64,000 bases of DNA from Marinobacter oulmenensis (GTDB lineage Bacteria > Pseudomonadota > Gammaproteobacteria > Pseudomonadales > Oleiphilaceae). Below, one piece after another: positions 25,737-35,356 of this stretch; position 1 is the first letter of the stretch, and each line of letters opens with the position of its first letter. The position numbers and the translations under genes were made by a program. The stretch lies in assembly GCF_014201735.1 (NCBI RefSeq), contig NZ_JACHFE010000001.1:124001-188000 (forward strand), given 5' to 3'. The notes beneath the pieces are model-generated. The model saw only the letters and a program-made list of their open reading frames with translations, made no database searches and was not told the origin of the DNA.

Positions 25737-27049
25737 GTATCGAGCTTCTGACCGGCGTCCTGCTGGCCTGCATCCTGCTGACGTTTGCCCTGGGGGCTCC
25801 GGTGGCCTTTGCGCTGGGTGGTGTGGCCATGGCGATCGGTTATCTGACCTGGGGGGATGGTGTTTTCAACGTCATCTCGACCACTCTCGAAGCCACCCAT
25901 TTCAGCTTCATCCTGCTGGCGATTCCGCTGTACATCTATATGGGCCAGTTACTGACCCGGTCCGGTATCGGTGACGCCATGTTCAATGCCAGTCAGATCC
26001 TGATTGGCCGTGTGCGCGGCTCGCTGGCGATCAGCGTGATCCTGGTGTGCTCCATGATCGGGGCCATGGTGGGCATCATCGGTGCCGGCATCATGACCTC
26101 GGGCAGTATCGCCCTGCGGCCCATGCTGGAGCGCGGCTACGACAAGCGGCTGGCGCTGGGTGTGATCATGGCCGGCGGTGGCCTGGGTATCCTGATTCCG
26201 CCCAGTATCCCGATGATCATGTTTGCCTCCGCCACCCAGAACTCGGTGGGTCGGATGTTCATCGCCGCCCTGATTCCGGCGACCATCACCATTGTCATGC
26301 TGATCACCTATGTTGTGATCTCCGGGCGCCTGAAGCCGAACAAGATGCCGCTGGACCCGGAACCGGAGACGCCCATGCCGACCCGGGAAAAGGTCCACAC
26401 CGTGTTCAATGGCAGCCTGTCATTGCTGCTGATCATCGCGGTGCTGGGCAGCATCATGCTGGGCATTGCCACGCCCACCGAGTCGGGCGCCATTGGCGTG
26501 GTCGGTGCGCTTCTGCTGGCGATGGTGTTCAAGCAGCTGAAACCGGCCATGGTCCGCAAAAGCGGCCTGCACGCGATGCTGCTGGTGAATGTCGCGATCT
26601 GGATCATCTTCGGTGCCACGGTGTTCAGCAATTTCCATTTGCTGATGGGCGTTCAGAGCATGGTGGAAGGTTTCACCGAAGGGCTTGGGCTGCCACCCAT
26701 CATGATCATCATCATGTTCCAGTTGATCATGCTGTTGCTGGGGTTCTTCATCGATGAATTCATCATTGTTCTGATCTGTGCGCCGATCTTCACACCCATC
26801 GCCGTGTCCCTGGATTACGACCCGATCTGGTTCGGTATCCTGATGATCCTGAACATCGAGATTGCGGTGCAGACTCCGCCCTACGGCTTCGCACTCTTCT
26901 ACCTTAAAGGCATCGCGCCCAAGAACGTCACCATGCTGGATATCTACCGGTCGGTGACGCCGTTTGTGCTGATTAAACTGGCGGTGCTGATCCTGTGCAT
27001 GAGCGTGCCGGAGCTGGTGACCTGGTTGCCCGACAAGCTGATGAACTGA
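25733..27049 (+). CDS. dctM: TRAP transporter large permease DctM
   Basis: A 438-residue polytopic membrane protein, the sodium-coupled translocation subunit. Family motifs are ALGAPVAFALGGVAM near the start, GAGIMTSGSIALRPML, and GGGLGILIPPSIPMIMFA, the conserved hairpin region, near residue 145-160. A second repeat appears in the C-terminal half (MLLLGFFIDEFIIVLICAPIF, IAVQTPPYGFALFYLKG). Length and hydrophobicity fit 11-12 helices. Stop-start overlap with dctQ. The operon ends here; the next gene starts 111 bp later. Confidence 0.94.
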   Translation: MSIELLTGVLLACILLTFALGAPVAFALGGVAMAIGYLTWGDGVFNVISTTLEATHFSFILLAIPLYIYMGQLLTRSGIGDAMFNASQILIGRVRGSLAISVILVCSMIGAMVGIIGAGIMTSGSIALRPMLERGYDKRLALGVIMAGGGLGILIPPSIPMIMFASATQNSVGRMFIAALIPATITIVMLITYVVISGRLKPNKMPLDPEPETPMPTREKVHTVFNGSLSLLLIIAVLGSIMLGIATPTESGAIGVVGALLLAMVFKQLKPAMVRKSGLHAMLLVNVAIWIIFGATVFSNFHLLMGVQSMVEGFTEGLGLPPIMIIIMFQLIMLLLGFFIDEFIIVLICAPIFTPIAVSLDYDPIWFGILMILNIEIAVQTPPYGFALFYLKGIAPKNVTMLDIYRSVTPFVLIKLAVLILCMSVPELVTWLPDKLMN

Positions 27050-27160
27050 TCCGGACCCGGTTGTCCCGCTCTGCCCGAGGGGCAGGGCGGATGCATGGAT
27101 GCACCCGGGTTGGCGGAATGCTATAACTGGCGTCCGTGAATTCCGGAAAAGACAACAACA

Positions 27161-28345
27161 ATGATCCGTTTGCTTCGGCGTTATCCGCTGCCAGTGATTG
27201 TGCTGGCACAACTGTTCGGCACGTCCCTGTGGTTCAGCATCAATGGCATCTGGCTATCCTTTGCCCGCCAGCTCGGGCTGGATGAAGCGGATCTGGGCCA
27301 ACTGACCCTGGCGGTTCAGGCCGGGTTCATCACCGGTACCCTGACCCTGGCGGTAACTGGCCTGGCGGACCGTTTCGGTGCCAGCCGCATATTCGCGGTG
27401 GCCAGTATTCTGGGGGCCGCGGTCAATGCTGCCTTTGTGCTGGCGGCGGGCCATGCCCCGATGGATTTCCTCCTGCGCTTCGCCACGGGCCTGTGCCTGG
27501 CCGGTATCTATCCGCTGGGCATGAAGATGGTCATCGCCTGGACGCCCCGTTATTCCGGGGCCGCGCTGGCCTGGCTGGTGGGCATGCTGACCCTCGGCAC
27601 CGCCTTACCACACCTGATGCGCGGTGCCACCGCCGGCCTGCCCTGGGAGTGGCCGCTGCTAGGGGCCTCGGCGCTGGCGGTTGCCGGCGGCGCACTGGTC
27701 TGGTTGCTGGGCGATGGCCCGCACCTTCCGGCCAGCAGCGGCCCCATCCCCTTGCGACAGGGTCTGGCCGCCCTGGGTAATGCCCGCTTCCGGGCCGTGG
27801 CTGGTGGTTATTTTGGCCACATGTGGGAGCTTTACGCTTTCTGGACGATCACGCCTCTGCTGGTGGCCCGGGAACTGGATCGGGCCGGCCTGTCGGCGGG
27901 CCTGATTCCCTGGTTGGCGTTCACCGTGATCGCCGTTGGCGCCCTGGGCTGCGTGGCCGGTGGTCGGCTCAGCCGGACCCTGGGCAGTGAATGGGTGGCG
28001 CGTTGGGCGCTCAGGATCTCGGGGCTGCTCTGTCTGGTTTACCCGCTGCTTGGCGGTCTGCCTGCCGGGCTGCTGGTCGTGCTGTTGCTGATCTGGGGCG
28101 TGACCGTGGTGGCCGATTCGCCGCAGTTCTCCGCCCTGGCGGCGGCCACGGCGCCCCGGGCATCGGTGGGCTCGTCCCTGGCGGTGATGAACGCGGTCGG
28201 GTTTGGTCTGACCCTGCCTGCCATCTGGCTGACCAGCGGGCTCTGGAGTCATGCCGGTGTCTGGGTGGCTCTGGTCCTGCTGCCGGGGCCGGTTCTGGGG
28301 CTCTGGTCCCTGGCGCGGGGAGGGCGTGGGTCGTCCGTGTCTTGA
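27161..28345 (+). CDS. MFS transporter of unknown substrate
   Basis: A 394-residue protein with 12 predicted hydrophobic helices and the major facilitator pattern: GTSLWFSINGIW in helix 1, LADRFGASRIF in loop 2-3, and LRFATGLCLAGIYPLGMK in helix 4. The helix 8-9 loop GRLSRTLGSEW repeats the motif A logic in the second half. It resembles CynX/NimT-like or anion:cation symporter groups only loosely, so I give no substrate. It probably stands alone between the TRAP operon and the glycosyltransferase gene. Confidence 0.82.
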   Translation: MIRLLRRYPLPVIVLAQLFGTSLWFSINGIWLSFARQLGLDEADLGQLTLAVQAGFITGTLTLAVTGLADRFGASRIFAVASILGAAVNAAFVLAAGHAPMDFLLRFATGLCLAGIYPLGMKMVIAWTPRYSGAALAWLVGMLTLGTALPHLMRGATAGLPWEWPLLGASALAVAGGALVWLLGDGPHLPASSGPIPLRQGLAALGNARFRAVAGGYFGHMWELYAFWTITPLLVARELDRAGLSAGLIPWLAFTVIAVGALGCVAGGRLSRTLGSEWVARWALRISGLLCLVYPLLGGLPAGLLVVLLLIWGVTVVADSPQFSALAAATAPRASVGSSLAVMNAVGFGLTLPAIWLTSGLWSHAGVWVALVLLPGPVLGLWSLARGGRGSSVS

Positions 28346-28436
28346 GTCTGACCGGTAATGCCCTCAGGATAGGCGGCTGCTTTTTCGACGACAGAGGGCG
28401 TATGGCCGGCATACAGACGACCGGTCTGATGGTGTG

Positions 28437-29570
28437 ATGACAGTTTCCCCTTCTGACAAACTGGCCCAGGCGCCGCGTGTGCTGCTGCTGTCGGCCTACG
28501 ACGCCGCCAGCCACCGGCGCTGGCGCGAGCAGCTGGTCACTCTGTTCCCTGGCTGCCATTGGCATACCCTGGCTTTACCCGCGCGGCATTTTCGCTGGCG
28601 CATACGGGGTAACCCGGTGTCCTGGCTGAACGATCCCTGTTTCCGGGAGCACTGGGACCTGGTGATCACCACCTCCATGGTGGATCTGGCGGCACTGCGC
28701 GGTTTTCATCCCCAATTGGCTGATACACCCTGGCTGCTTTACGTGCATGAAAACCAGTTTGCGTTTCCGGTTTCCGCCCGGCAGAACGCCAGCGCCGAGC
28801 CTCAGGTCGTGAACCTGTACAGCGCCATTGCTGCGGACCGTGTTGTGTTCAACAGTGCCTGGAACCGGGAGAGCTTTCTGGATGGCGCCTGGCAATTCCT
28901 CGACCGGATGCCGGATGGCGTGCCGGACGGGCTGATTGATGGCTTGCGGGCCAAGTCGGAGGTCATCCCGGTGCCCATTGAAGACTATCTTTACCTGGAT
29001 CGTGAATGCCCGCCGGATTGGTCCTGCCCGCATTTGCTCTGGAATCATCGGTGGGAATACGACAAGGGCCCCGAACGTCTGCTCAATCTGTTGCAGGTGC
29101 TGGAAAGCCGGGAGCAGCCTTTCCGGTTGAGCGTCGTCGGCGAATCCTTCCGGAAGCATCCACCCGCCTTTGACCGGATACGCGAGCAGTTCAGCCACCG
29201 GATACGGCACTGGGGCTTTCTTGAGCGCAGGGCCGACTATGATCGCCTGCTGGCTGAGGCGGATATTGTCCTGTCCACGGCCCTGCACGACTTTCAGGGC
29301 CTCTCCATGCTTGAAGCCATGGCCTCCGGCTGTGTCGCCTTGGCGCCGGACCGGCTTGCCTACCGGGAGTATGTGCCGGCTGCCAACCGGTACCCCAGCC
29401 ACGAGCAGGATGCTGCACTGGAAGCCGATGCGGCAGCGGACCGCCTGCAGGATCTGCTGCAGCGCAGGCCCGCTGCAAGCTGCCCGGAGGAGTGGCGGGC
29501 ATCGGCCCTGGCCGGGCGTTACCGGCGACTGTTTTCGGCTCTTACGGATATCCCGCCAAGTCGATTTTGA
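28437..29570 (+). CDS. DUF3524 glycosyltransferase, tRNA-queuosine mannosyltransferase (QTMAN/GTDC1) family
   Basis: A 377-residue GT-B glycosyltransferase. The N-terminal DUF3524 domain has LLSAYDAASHRRWREQL, the paired WHTLALPARHFRWRIRGN motif and YVHENQFAFP, all characteristic of the family whose animal member adds mannose to queuosine in tRNA-Asp. The C-terminal GT4-like half has HDFQGLSMLEAMASGCVAL, the E-x7-E nucleotide-sugar binding loop. By family the bacterial protein is expected to glycosylate queuosine-tRNA in the cytosol. The actual sugar and tRNA are unproven here. GTG at 28434 immediately precedes the preferred ATG. Confidence 0.85.
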   Translation: MTVSPSDKLAQAPRVLLLSAYDAASHRRWREQLVTLFPGCHWHTLALPARHFRWRIRGNPVSWLNDPCFREHWDLVITTSMVDLAALRGFHPQLADTPWLLYVHENQFAFPVSARQNASAEPQVVNLYSAIAADRVVFNSAWNRESFLDGAWQFLDRMPDGVPDGLIDGLRAKSEVIPVPIEDYLYLDRECPPDWSCPHLLWNHRWEYDKGPERLLNLLQVLESREQPFRLSVVGESFRKHPPAFDRIREQFSHRIRHWGFLERRADYDRLLAEADIVLSTALHDFQGLSMLEAMASGCVALAPDRLAYREYVPAANRYPSHEQDAALEADAAADRLQDLLQRRPAASCPEEWRASALAGRYRRLFSALTDIPPSRF

Positions 29571-29767
29571 ACACATGCTCTGGTAGACTGCGCCGCTTTT
29601 CTGCACACCCCCTTCCCTGATGGTGATCCAGCCTGGCGCACCCTGTCGTCGTCAGCGTGAGCTGGCTGACGCGTTTCCTGTCATAGGCCGACAACAAACA
29701 CATGGCACAGGTGGGGTTTGGTCTGTGGTTTTACCGCTTTCATGACAATCAACCGGATAGACGGGAT

Positions 29768-31258
29768 ATGCTCAACAGTCTTCGAAACAACTGGTTCTCC
29801 AACGTACGCGGCGATCTGCTGGCCGGTATCGTCGTAGCCCTGGCCCTGATCCCGGAGGCCATCGCGTTTTCCATCATCGCCGGGGTGGACCCGAAAGTGG
29901 GGCTGTATGCCTCCTTCTGCATTGCCGTGGTCATCGCCTTTGTCGGCGGCCGTCCGGGCATGATTTCTGCGGCCACCGGGGCCATGGCGCTGCTCATGGT
30001 CACCCTGGTGAAAGAGCACGGGCTTCAGTACCTGCTGGCCGCCACCCTGCTGACCGGGGTGTTCCAGATTATTGCCGGTTACCTGAAACTCGGGGGGCTG
30101 ATGCGTTTTGTGTCCCGTTCGGTGGTGACCGGTTTTGTGAATGCCCTGGCGATCCTGATCTTCATGGCCCAGTTGCCGGAACTGACCAATGTGACCTGGC
30201 ATGTCTACGCCATGACGGCGGCCGGTCTGGCCATCATCTACCTGTTCCCCTACGTGCCGGTGGTGGGCAAGGTGCTGCCCTCTCCGCTGGTGTGCATCAT
30301 CCTGCTGACCGCCGTGGCCATTACACTGGGTCTGGATATCCGCACCGTTGGTGATATGGGCGAACTGCCGGATACCCTGCCGATCTTCCTGTGGCCGGAT
30401 GTGCCGCTGAATCTGGAAACGCTGATGATCATCCTGCCGTATTCGCTTGGCCTGGCGGTGGTGGGTCTGCTGGAGTCGATGATGACCGCCACCATCGTGG
30501 ACGATCTGACCGACACCAGTAGTGACCGCAACCGGGAGTGCAAGGGCCAGGGCGTTGCCAATATCGGCTCCGGCCTGCTGGGCGGCATGGCGGGGTGTGC
30601 CATGATCGGCCAGTCCATCATCAACGTGAAGTCGGGCGGCCGTACCCGCCTGTCCACCCTGACCGCCGGTTCCTTCCTGCTGGTGATGGTACTGGTGCTT
30701 GATAAGTGGCTGGTGCAGATTCCCATGGCGGCCCTGGTGGCCGTCATGATCATGGTATCCATCGGGACGTTCAGCTGGGCGTCCATCAAGAACCTCAAGG
30801 AGCACCCGCTGTCCACCAATATCGTTATGGTGGTGACCGTGATCGTGGTGGTGGCCACCCACAACCTGGCCTTCGGCGTGCTGGCCGGTGTCCTGCTGGC
30901 GTCCCTGTTCTTTGCCAACAAGGTGGGGCATTACATGGCGGTGACTTCCGAACTGGATGTCGATACCGACACCCGGACCTACCGTGTGGTCGGGCAGGTG
31001 TTTTTCAGTTCCTCGGAAAAATTCCTGGCTTCCTTTGACTTCAAGGAAGCAGTGGATAATGTGGTCATTGATCTGAGCCGGGCCCATTTCTGGGACATCA
31101 CTGCCGTGGGCGCTCTGGACAAGGCGGTCATCAAGTTCCGCCGGGAAGGGGCGGATGTGGAGGTGCTCGGACTCAACGAGGCCAGTGCCACGATCGTGGA
31201 CCGCTTCGGTGTCCATGATAAACCGGAAGCCGCCGATGGCCTGATGGGCGGCCACTGA
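29768..31258 (+). CDS. SulP-family anion transporter with STAS domain
   Basis: A 496-residue permease of the SLC26/SulP family. The start [20 protein letters not shown] leads into [27 protein letters not shown], the signature helix region. Hydrophobic segments run to about residue 400 and a STAS domain follows ([16 protein letters not shown] strand, [20 protein letters not shown]). Substrates in the family are sulfate, bicarbonate or other anions. The subgroup paired with a universal stress protein, as here (usp starts 13 bp downstream), includes likely bicarbonate/sodium symporters. An in-frame ATG at 29702 would add 22 residues but does not fit the family start. Confidence 0.87.
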   Translation: MLNSLRNNWFSNVRGDLLAGIVVALALIPEAIAFSIIAGVDPKVGLYASFCIAVVIAFVGGRPGMISAATGAMALLMVTLVKEHGLQYLLAATLLTGVFQIIAGYLKLGGLMRFVSRSVVTGFVNALAILIFMAQLPELTNVTWHVYAMTAAGLAIIYLFPYVPVVGKVLPSPLVCIILLTAVAITLGLDIRTVGDMGELPDTLPIFLWPDVPLNLETLMIILPYSLGLAVVGLLESMMTATIVDDLTDTSSDRNRECKGQGVANIGSGLLGGMAGCAMIGQSIINVKSGGRTRLSTLTAGSFLLVMVLVLDKWLVQIPMAALVAVMIMVSIGTFSWASIKNLKEHPLSTNIVMVVTVIVVVATHNLAFGVLAGVLLASLFFANKVGHYMAVTSELDVDTDTRTYRVVGQVFFSSSEKFLASFDFKEAVDNVVIDLSRAHFWDITAVGALDKAVIKFRREGADVEVLGLNEASATIVDRFGVHDKPEAADGLMGGH

Positions 31259-31271
31259 GGGAGTTGTAGAA

Positions 31272-32153
31272 ATGACCAATGATAATCTTGAAAACAGCCC
31301 CCTGCAGGTCGTTGGCTGCATTGATGGTTCCGAAGCCGCGCTGGGCGTATGTGACTATGCCGCCTGGGCCAGCCGCCGGATGGATGATCCGCTGCTGTTG
31401 CTGCACGTGCTGGACGAGGAGAAGTATCCCGCCCGAACCGACATGAGCGGCAATATCGGGCTGGGTGCCCGTGAGCATCTGCTTGATGAACTGGTGGAAC
31501 TGGAGCAGAAGCGCAGCAAGCTGGCGCTCAAGCATGGACATGTCATGCTGGACGAGGCGGAAAAGCGTGTTAAGGCCGCGGGTGTGGCCGAGGTCTGCAA
31601 ACGCCAGCGCCACGATGAACTGGCCAGCGCCCTGGTGGAACTGGAACCGCAGAGCCGGCTGTTTGTGATGGGGCTGCACGGTGAAAGCAGTCCCGGCAAG
31701 GGCCGGCATGTTGGCAGCCAGCTTGAGACGGTGATCCGCAGTGTCCACCGGCCCATCCTGCTGGTGCCGGATGAGTTCAGTGAGCCGGACAGTGCCATGC
31801 TGGCCTTCGATGGCAGCGCCACGGCCTTCCGCAGTATCGAACTGCTGGCGGGAACGCCGGTGTTCCGCGGCATGCCGTTACATCTGGTGATGGTGGGCGC
31901 GGATACTGCCGAGAAGCGTGACCAGCTGGCCCGGGCGCAGGACATCCTGGCGGCCCAGGACCTGGAAGTTCATCAGGCGATCCGTGAAGGCAGCGATGTG
32001 GAACAGACCCTGCACGCCTATCAGGATGAGCACGGTATTGATGTGCTGATCATGGGCGCCTATGGCCACTCACGGATCCGCCGCTTCCTGGTGGGCAGTA
32101 CCACCACCCGGATGCTGGAAACCGCCCGCAAGCCTCTGGTGATCCTGCGCTGA
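31272..32153 (+). CDS. Universal stress protein with two Usp domains
   Basis: A 293-residue cytoplasmic protein made of two tandem UspA folds, about 12-150 and 160-293. The second half ends in the ATP-binding signature MGAYGHSRIRRFLVGSTTTRML (GxxGxSRxxxxLxGS), and the first half has a related MGLHGESS...GSQLETVIR. It lies 13 bp after the SulP gene, suggesting an operon. Usp partners of SulP transporters are thought to modulate transport in response to nucleotide level, but this is inference. GGGAG precedes the ATG. Confidence 0.9.
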   Translation: MTNDNLENSPLQVVGCIDGSEAALGVCDYAAWASRRMDDPLLLLHVLDEEKYPARTDMSGNIGLGAREHLLDELVELEQKRSKLALKHGHVMLDEAEKRVKAAGVAEVCKRQRHDELASALVELEPQSRLFVMGLHGESSPGKGRHVGSQLETVIRSVHRPILLVPDEFSEPDSAMLAFDGSATAFRSIELLAGTPVFRGMPLHLVMVGADTAEKRDQLARAQDILAAQDLEVHQAIREGSDVEQTLHAYQDEHGIDVLIMGAYGHSRIRRFLVGSTTTRMLETARKPLVILR

Positions 32154-32155
32154 GA

Positions 32156-32584
32156 TCAGCTGGTGCCGGCTTTGGCCTGCAGCCGGTTCTGTTCTGGCAC
32201 TTCCCGGATCCGGCCATGCTCGTCGATGGCGACATAGACGAACAGCCCCTCGGTCACTTTCCGGGGGGTTCTGGACGCCCTGTCCAGAGTCCAGACATCC
32301 ACATGAATCTTCATGGAACTGCGACCGATATCCACCAGGTCGCAGTAGCAGCTTACCTGTGACCCTACCCGTAATGGCGACAGAAATTCCATTCGGTCCA
32401 TGGCCACGGTGGCATTACGCCCCTGGGAAATGCGGCCGGCCAGGGTGGCAGAGGCAATGTCCATCTGCTTGACCAGCCAGCCGGCAAAGACATCGCCATT
32501 GGCATTGGTGTCTGCGGGCAGGGGGACTACCTGGAGGGTGAGTTCACCCCGGGGGCGGGGTTTATCGTCATCGAATGCGGTCAT
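32156..32584 (-). CDS. yciA: Acyl-CoA thioesterase, YciA-like hot-dog fold
   Basis: A 142-residue single hot-dog domain. NANGDVFAGWLVKQMDIASA carries the catalytic Asp/Asn region of the YciA/ACOT family. VAMDRMEFLSPLRVGSQVSCY and KVTEGLFVYVAID follow in the order of the fold. It hydrolyses acyl-CoA thioesters with broad chain length. It is convergent with the usp gene (2 bp between stops) and divergent from pstS. Confidence 0.88.
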   Translation of the reverse strand: MTAFDDDKPRPRGELTLQVVPLPADTNANGDVFAGWLVKQMDIASATLAGRISQGRNATVAMDRMEFLSPLRVGSQVSCYCDLVDIGRSSMKIHVDVWTLDRASRTPRKVTEGLFVYVAIDEHGRIREVPEQNRLQAKAGTS

Positions 32585-32688
32585 CGGGTTTGCCTGTCAG
32601 TGCTTGGACGTTGTTTTGAACGCATGTTAACCCGCCGGTGGCAGTCTGCAACAGAATTCCTCTCCCTGAACGACGAATTTTTCAGTCA

Positions 32689-32722
32689 CTGTAACAAAGT
32701 TGTCACAGACCCTTCCTAGGAT
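32689..32722 (+). promoter_or_regulatory. Pho box and -10 of the pstS promoter
   Basis: CTGTAAC-AAAG-TTGTCAC at 32689-32706 matches the 7-4-7 PhoB site, and TAGGAT at 32717-32722 is a fitting -10 placed 10 bp downstream, the spacing of PhoB-activated promoters. It lies 60 bp before the pstS start. Confidence 0.88.
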
Positions 32723-32781
32723 GCACCCATCGGTAAAGCAGATCCGACACAACGTCCATCAAAAACTGGAGATCAGACGTG

Positions 32782-33831
32782 ATGAAACTGAGTAAAGTAC
32801 TGACTTCCGTAGCACTGGCCGGCTCCGTTGCCGCCCTGTCTGCACCGGCCATGGCGCGTGACACCATCAGCATCGTGGGTTCGTCCACCGTTTATCCGTT
32901 CGCGACCGTCGTCGCCGAGCGTTTTGGCGCCAACACCGATTTCCCGACTCCGAAGCTTGAGTCCACCGGTTCCGGTGGCGGCCTGAAGCTGTTCTGCCAG
33001 GGCATCGGTACCCAGCACCCGGACATTACCAACGCTTCCCGTCGCATGAAGCCGTCCGAGTTTGATCTCTGCAGCAGCAACGGCGTGACCGACATCACCG
33101 AGTTCCGCATTGGTTCTGACGGCATCGTCATTGCCAGCTCTTCCAAGGCTGAAAACCTGGACATCTCCCTGGAGCAGCTGTTCCTGGCTCTGGGCAAACA
33201 GGTACCGAACCCGGACAACGAAAACGAGCTGATCGCCAACCCGTACGAAAACTGGAGCGATGTTGACTCCAGCCTGCCGAACAAGCCGATCCGTGTCATG
33301 GGCCCGCCCCCGACTTCCGGTACCCGTGACGCGTTCGTCGAGCTGGCCATGCAGGGCGGTTGTGAAGACCTGCCGGCGGTTGCCGACATGAGCGAAGACG
33401 ACATGGAAGGCGTTTGCCACAGCATCCGTGAAGACGGCGCTTTCATCGAAGCCGGTGAGAACGATAACCTGATCGTCCAGAAACTGATCGACGACACCGA
33501 CCTGTTCGGCGTCTTCGGCTACAGCTTCCTGGAAGAAAACGCTGACCGTCTGCAGGCGGCTCGTCTGGAAGGCATGGTGCCGACCGTTGAGAACATCGCC
33601 GCCGACGAATACCCGGTTGCCCGTTCACTGTTCTTCTACGTGAAGAAAGCCCACGTGGGTGTGGTTCCGGGCATTAACGAATACATCGAAGAGTTCACCA
33701 GTGCCGGAGCCATGGGGCCGAACGGCTATCTCAAGAGCGTGGGTCTGATCGTGCCGCCGCGTGAAGCGCTGATGGATCTGCAGGACAAGGCAGCTGAAAT
33801 GCCGAACCTGAAGAAAGATGTGCTGATGTAA
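32782..33831 (+). CDS. pstS: Phosphate ABC transporter substrate-binding protein PstS
   Basis: A 349-residue periplasmic phosphate receptor. The signal peptide (residues 1-25) ends in SAPAMA. The mature protein starts RDTISIVGSSTVYPF, the phosphate-loop SSTVYP, and has ESTGSGGGLKLFCQG, the second binding loop, and TSGTRDAFVELA. The adjacent GTG at 32779 is an alternative start. It is expressed from the Pho box upstream and followed by a terminator-like hairpin before pstC, so it is likely made in excess of the permease. Confidence 0.95.
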   Translation: MKLSKVLTSVALAGSVAALSAPAMARDTISIVGSSTVYPFATVVAERFGANTDFPTPKLESTGSGGGLKLFCQGIGTQHPDITNASRRMKPSEFDLCSSNGVTDITEFRIGSDGIVIASSSKAENLDISLEQLFLALGKQVPNPDNENELIANPYENWSDVDSSLPNKPIRVMGPPPTSGTRDAFVELAMQGGCEDLPAVADMSEDDMEGVCHSIREDGAFIEAGENDNLIVQKLIDDTDLFGVFGYSFLEENADRLQAARLEGMVPTVENIAADEYPVARSLFFYVKKAHVGVVPGINEYIEEFTSAGAMGPNGYLKSVGLIVPPREALMDLQDKAAEMPNLKKDVLM

Positions 33832-33859
33832 TCACGATTGTGTCAGCCGGATGTACAGA

Positions 33860-33887
33860 GGGTGCGGCCTGACGGTCGCACCCTTTT
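33860..33887 (+). terminator. Terminator/attenuator between pstS and pstC
   Basis: GGGTGCGGCC-TGAC-GGTCGCACCC stem followed by TTTT, 28 bp after the pstS stop. Partial read-through into pstCAB would give the usual excess of binding protein. Confidence 0.82.
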
Positions 33888-33967
33888 GTGCGTCAGAGCT
33901 TTGAAGTGCGGCTCCGGCCCCAAAGCTTTACACTTTGATCTGCTAAACGTTGTTAACAGGACATTTC

Positions 33968-35356
33968 ATGCAAGCGGCTAACCTCATGCTATTGGTCATC
34001 GCGTTCATCGTGGTGGCTTATGGCCTTGGATACGCCCGGTCCCGGTCCCTGGCCATGCCTCTGGGCGGTATCCGGCATCTCAAATCCCTGCCTTTCTATT
34101 ACGGTGCCAGGGCCGCACTCTGGTGCGGTATTCCCGCCCTGGTCGTGCTGGGTCTCTGGGCGGCGTTTCAGGGTAAGGTCATCCAGACGCTGGTGGTTGG
34201 CTCTCTGCCTCCGGAAATGATACCGGCCAGTCCCGGTGAGGCGAGTCTGTTGCTCAGCAAAATCAGCAATGTGGCCAGTGGTGCTCTGCCTTCCAATTTT
34301 GTTGAGGCCCCCATCGCCGAGGCGGCCGACAGGCTCCAGGCTCTGCGTGAACAGAGCCGGCTTTACATGAGCATTCTGGTGGTGGCTGTCGCTGTCCTGG
34401 CCGGTTTCCTGGGCTGGATTCGCATCCGCCCGCGTCTGAATGCCCGCAGCCAGGTGGAAACCACCCTCAAGTGGATCTTCTTCTCCTGCGCCGCCCTTGC
34501 CATTCTGACCACCCTGGGGATCATTTTTTCGGTGGCCTTCGAAACCGTCCGGTTCTTCCACAAGATCTCTTTCCTGGAGTTTTTCTTTGGCACCCAGTGG
34601 AGCCCGCAGACTGCACTCAGGGCTGACCAGGTGGCGGCCGAAGGCGCCTTTGGCATGGTGCCGCTGTTTACCGGCACCCTGCTGATTTCCGCCATTGCCA
34701 TGCTGGTGGCGGTTCCCGTTGGCCTGCTCTCGGCTATCTATCTGTCGGAATACGCCAACAAGAAGGTGCGCGGGATCGTGAAGCCGTTGCTGGAAATGCT
34801 GGCGGGTATCCCGACGGTGGTTTATGGCTTCTTCGCGGCCCTGACCGTGGCGCCGTTCATCAGTAACCTTGCCGACTCCATCGGCATTGATGCCTCGTCC
34901 CAGAGCGCTCTGGCAGCTGGTGGCGTTATGGGCATCATGATTATCCCGTTTGTGTCCTCGCTATCGGATGACGTCATCAACGCCGTGCCCCAGACCCTGC
35001 GGGACGGCTCCCTGGCGCTGGGCGCAACCCAGTCCGAAACCATGAAGAAGGTAATATTCCCGGCGGCACTGCCGGGCATCATGGGGGGCGTACTGCTGGC
35101 CTGTTCCCGGGCCATCGGCGAAACCATGATCGTGGTCATGGCAGCTGGGCTGGCGGCCAACCTCACCGCCAATCCGCTGGACTCGGTAACCACGGTGACC
35201 GTGCAGATCGTGACCCTGCTGACCGGTGACCAGGAGTTCGACAGTGCCAAGACGCTGGCGGCATTTGCCCTGGGTGCCATGCTTTTCCTGGCCACCCTGG
35301 TGCTCAACATCGTCGCCCTGAAAATTGTCCGCAAATATCGGGAACAGTATGACTGA
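33968..35356 (+). CDS. pstC: Phosphate ABC transporter permease PstC
   Basis: A 462-residue inner membrane permease, longer than the ~320-residue E. coli PstC. The first ~200 residues carry extra membrane segments and a periplasmic-looking stretch. The ABC permease domain follows: PLFTGTLLISAIAMLVAVPV, EYANKKVRGIVKPLLEMLAG, with the EAA-loop-like LALGATQSETMKKVIFPAALPGIM. The start ATG 33968 has AGGA upstream; the TTG at 33950 is less likely. Its end overlaps the pstA start by 8 bp, so the two subunits are translationally coupled. Confidence 0.93.
   Translation: MQAANLMLLVIAFIVVAYGLGYARSRSLAMPLGGIRHLKSLPFYYGARAALWCGIPALVVLGLWAAFQGKVIQTLVVGSLPPEMIPASPGEASLLLSKISNVASGALPSNFVEAPIAEAADRLQALREQSRLYMSILVVAVAVLAGFLGWIRIRPRLNARSQVETTLKWIFFSCAALAILTTLGIIFSVAFETVRFFHKISFLEFFFGTQWSPQTALRADQVAAEGAFGMVPLFTGTLLISAIAMLVAVPVGLLSAIYLSEYANKKVRGIVKPLLEMLAGIPTVVYGFFAALTVAPFISNLADSIGIDASSQSALAAGGVMGIMIIPFVSSLSDDVINAVPQTLRDGSLALGATQSETMKKVIFPAALPGIMGGVLLACSRAIGETMIVVMAAGLAANLTANPLDSVTTVTVQIVTLLTGDQEFDSAKTLAAFALGAMLFLATLVLNIVALKIVRKYREQYD

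Noticed and set aside
29681..31321. Long minus-strand frame (546 codons) opposite the SulP gene
   Set aside because: Its product is a His/Gln/Gly-rich low-complexity string typical of the antisense of a GC-rich gene, and the plus-strand frame has clear SulP motifs.
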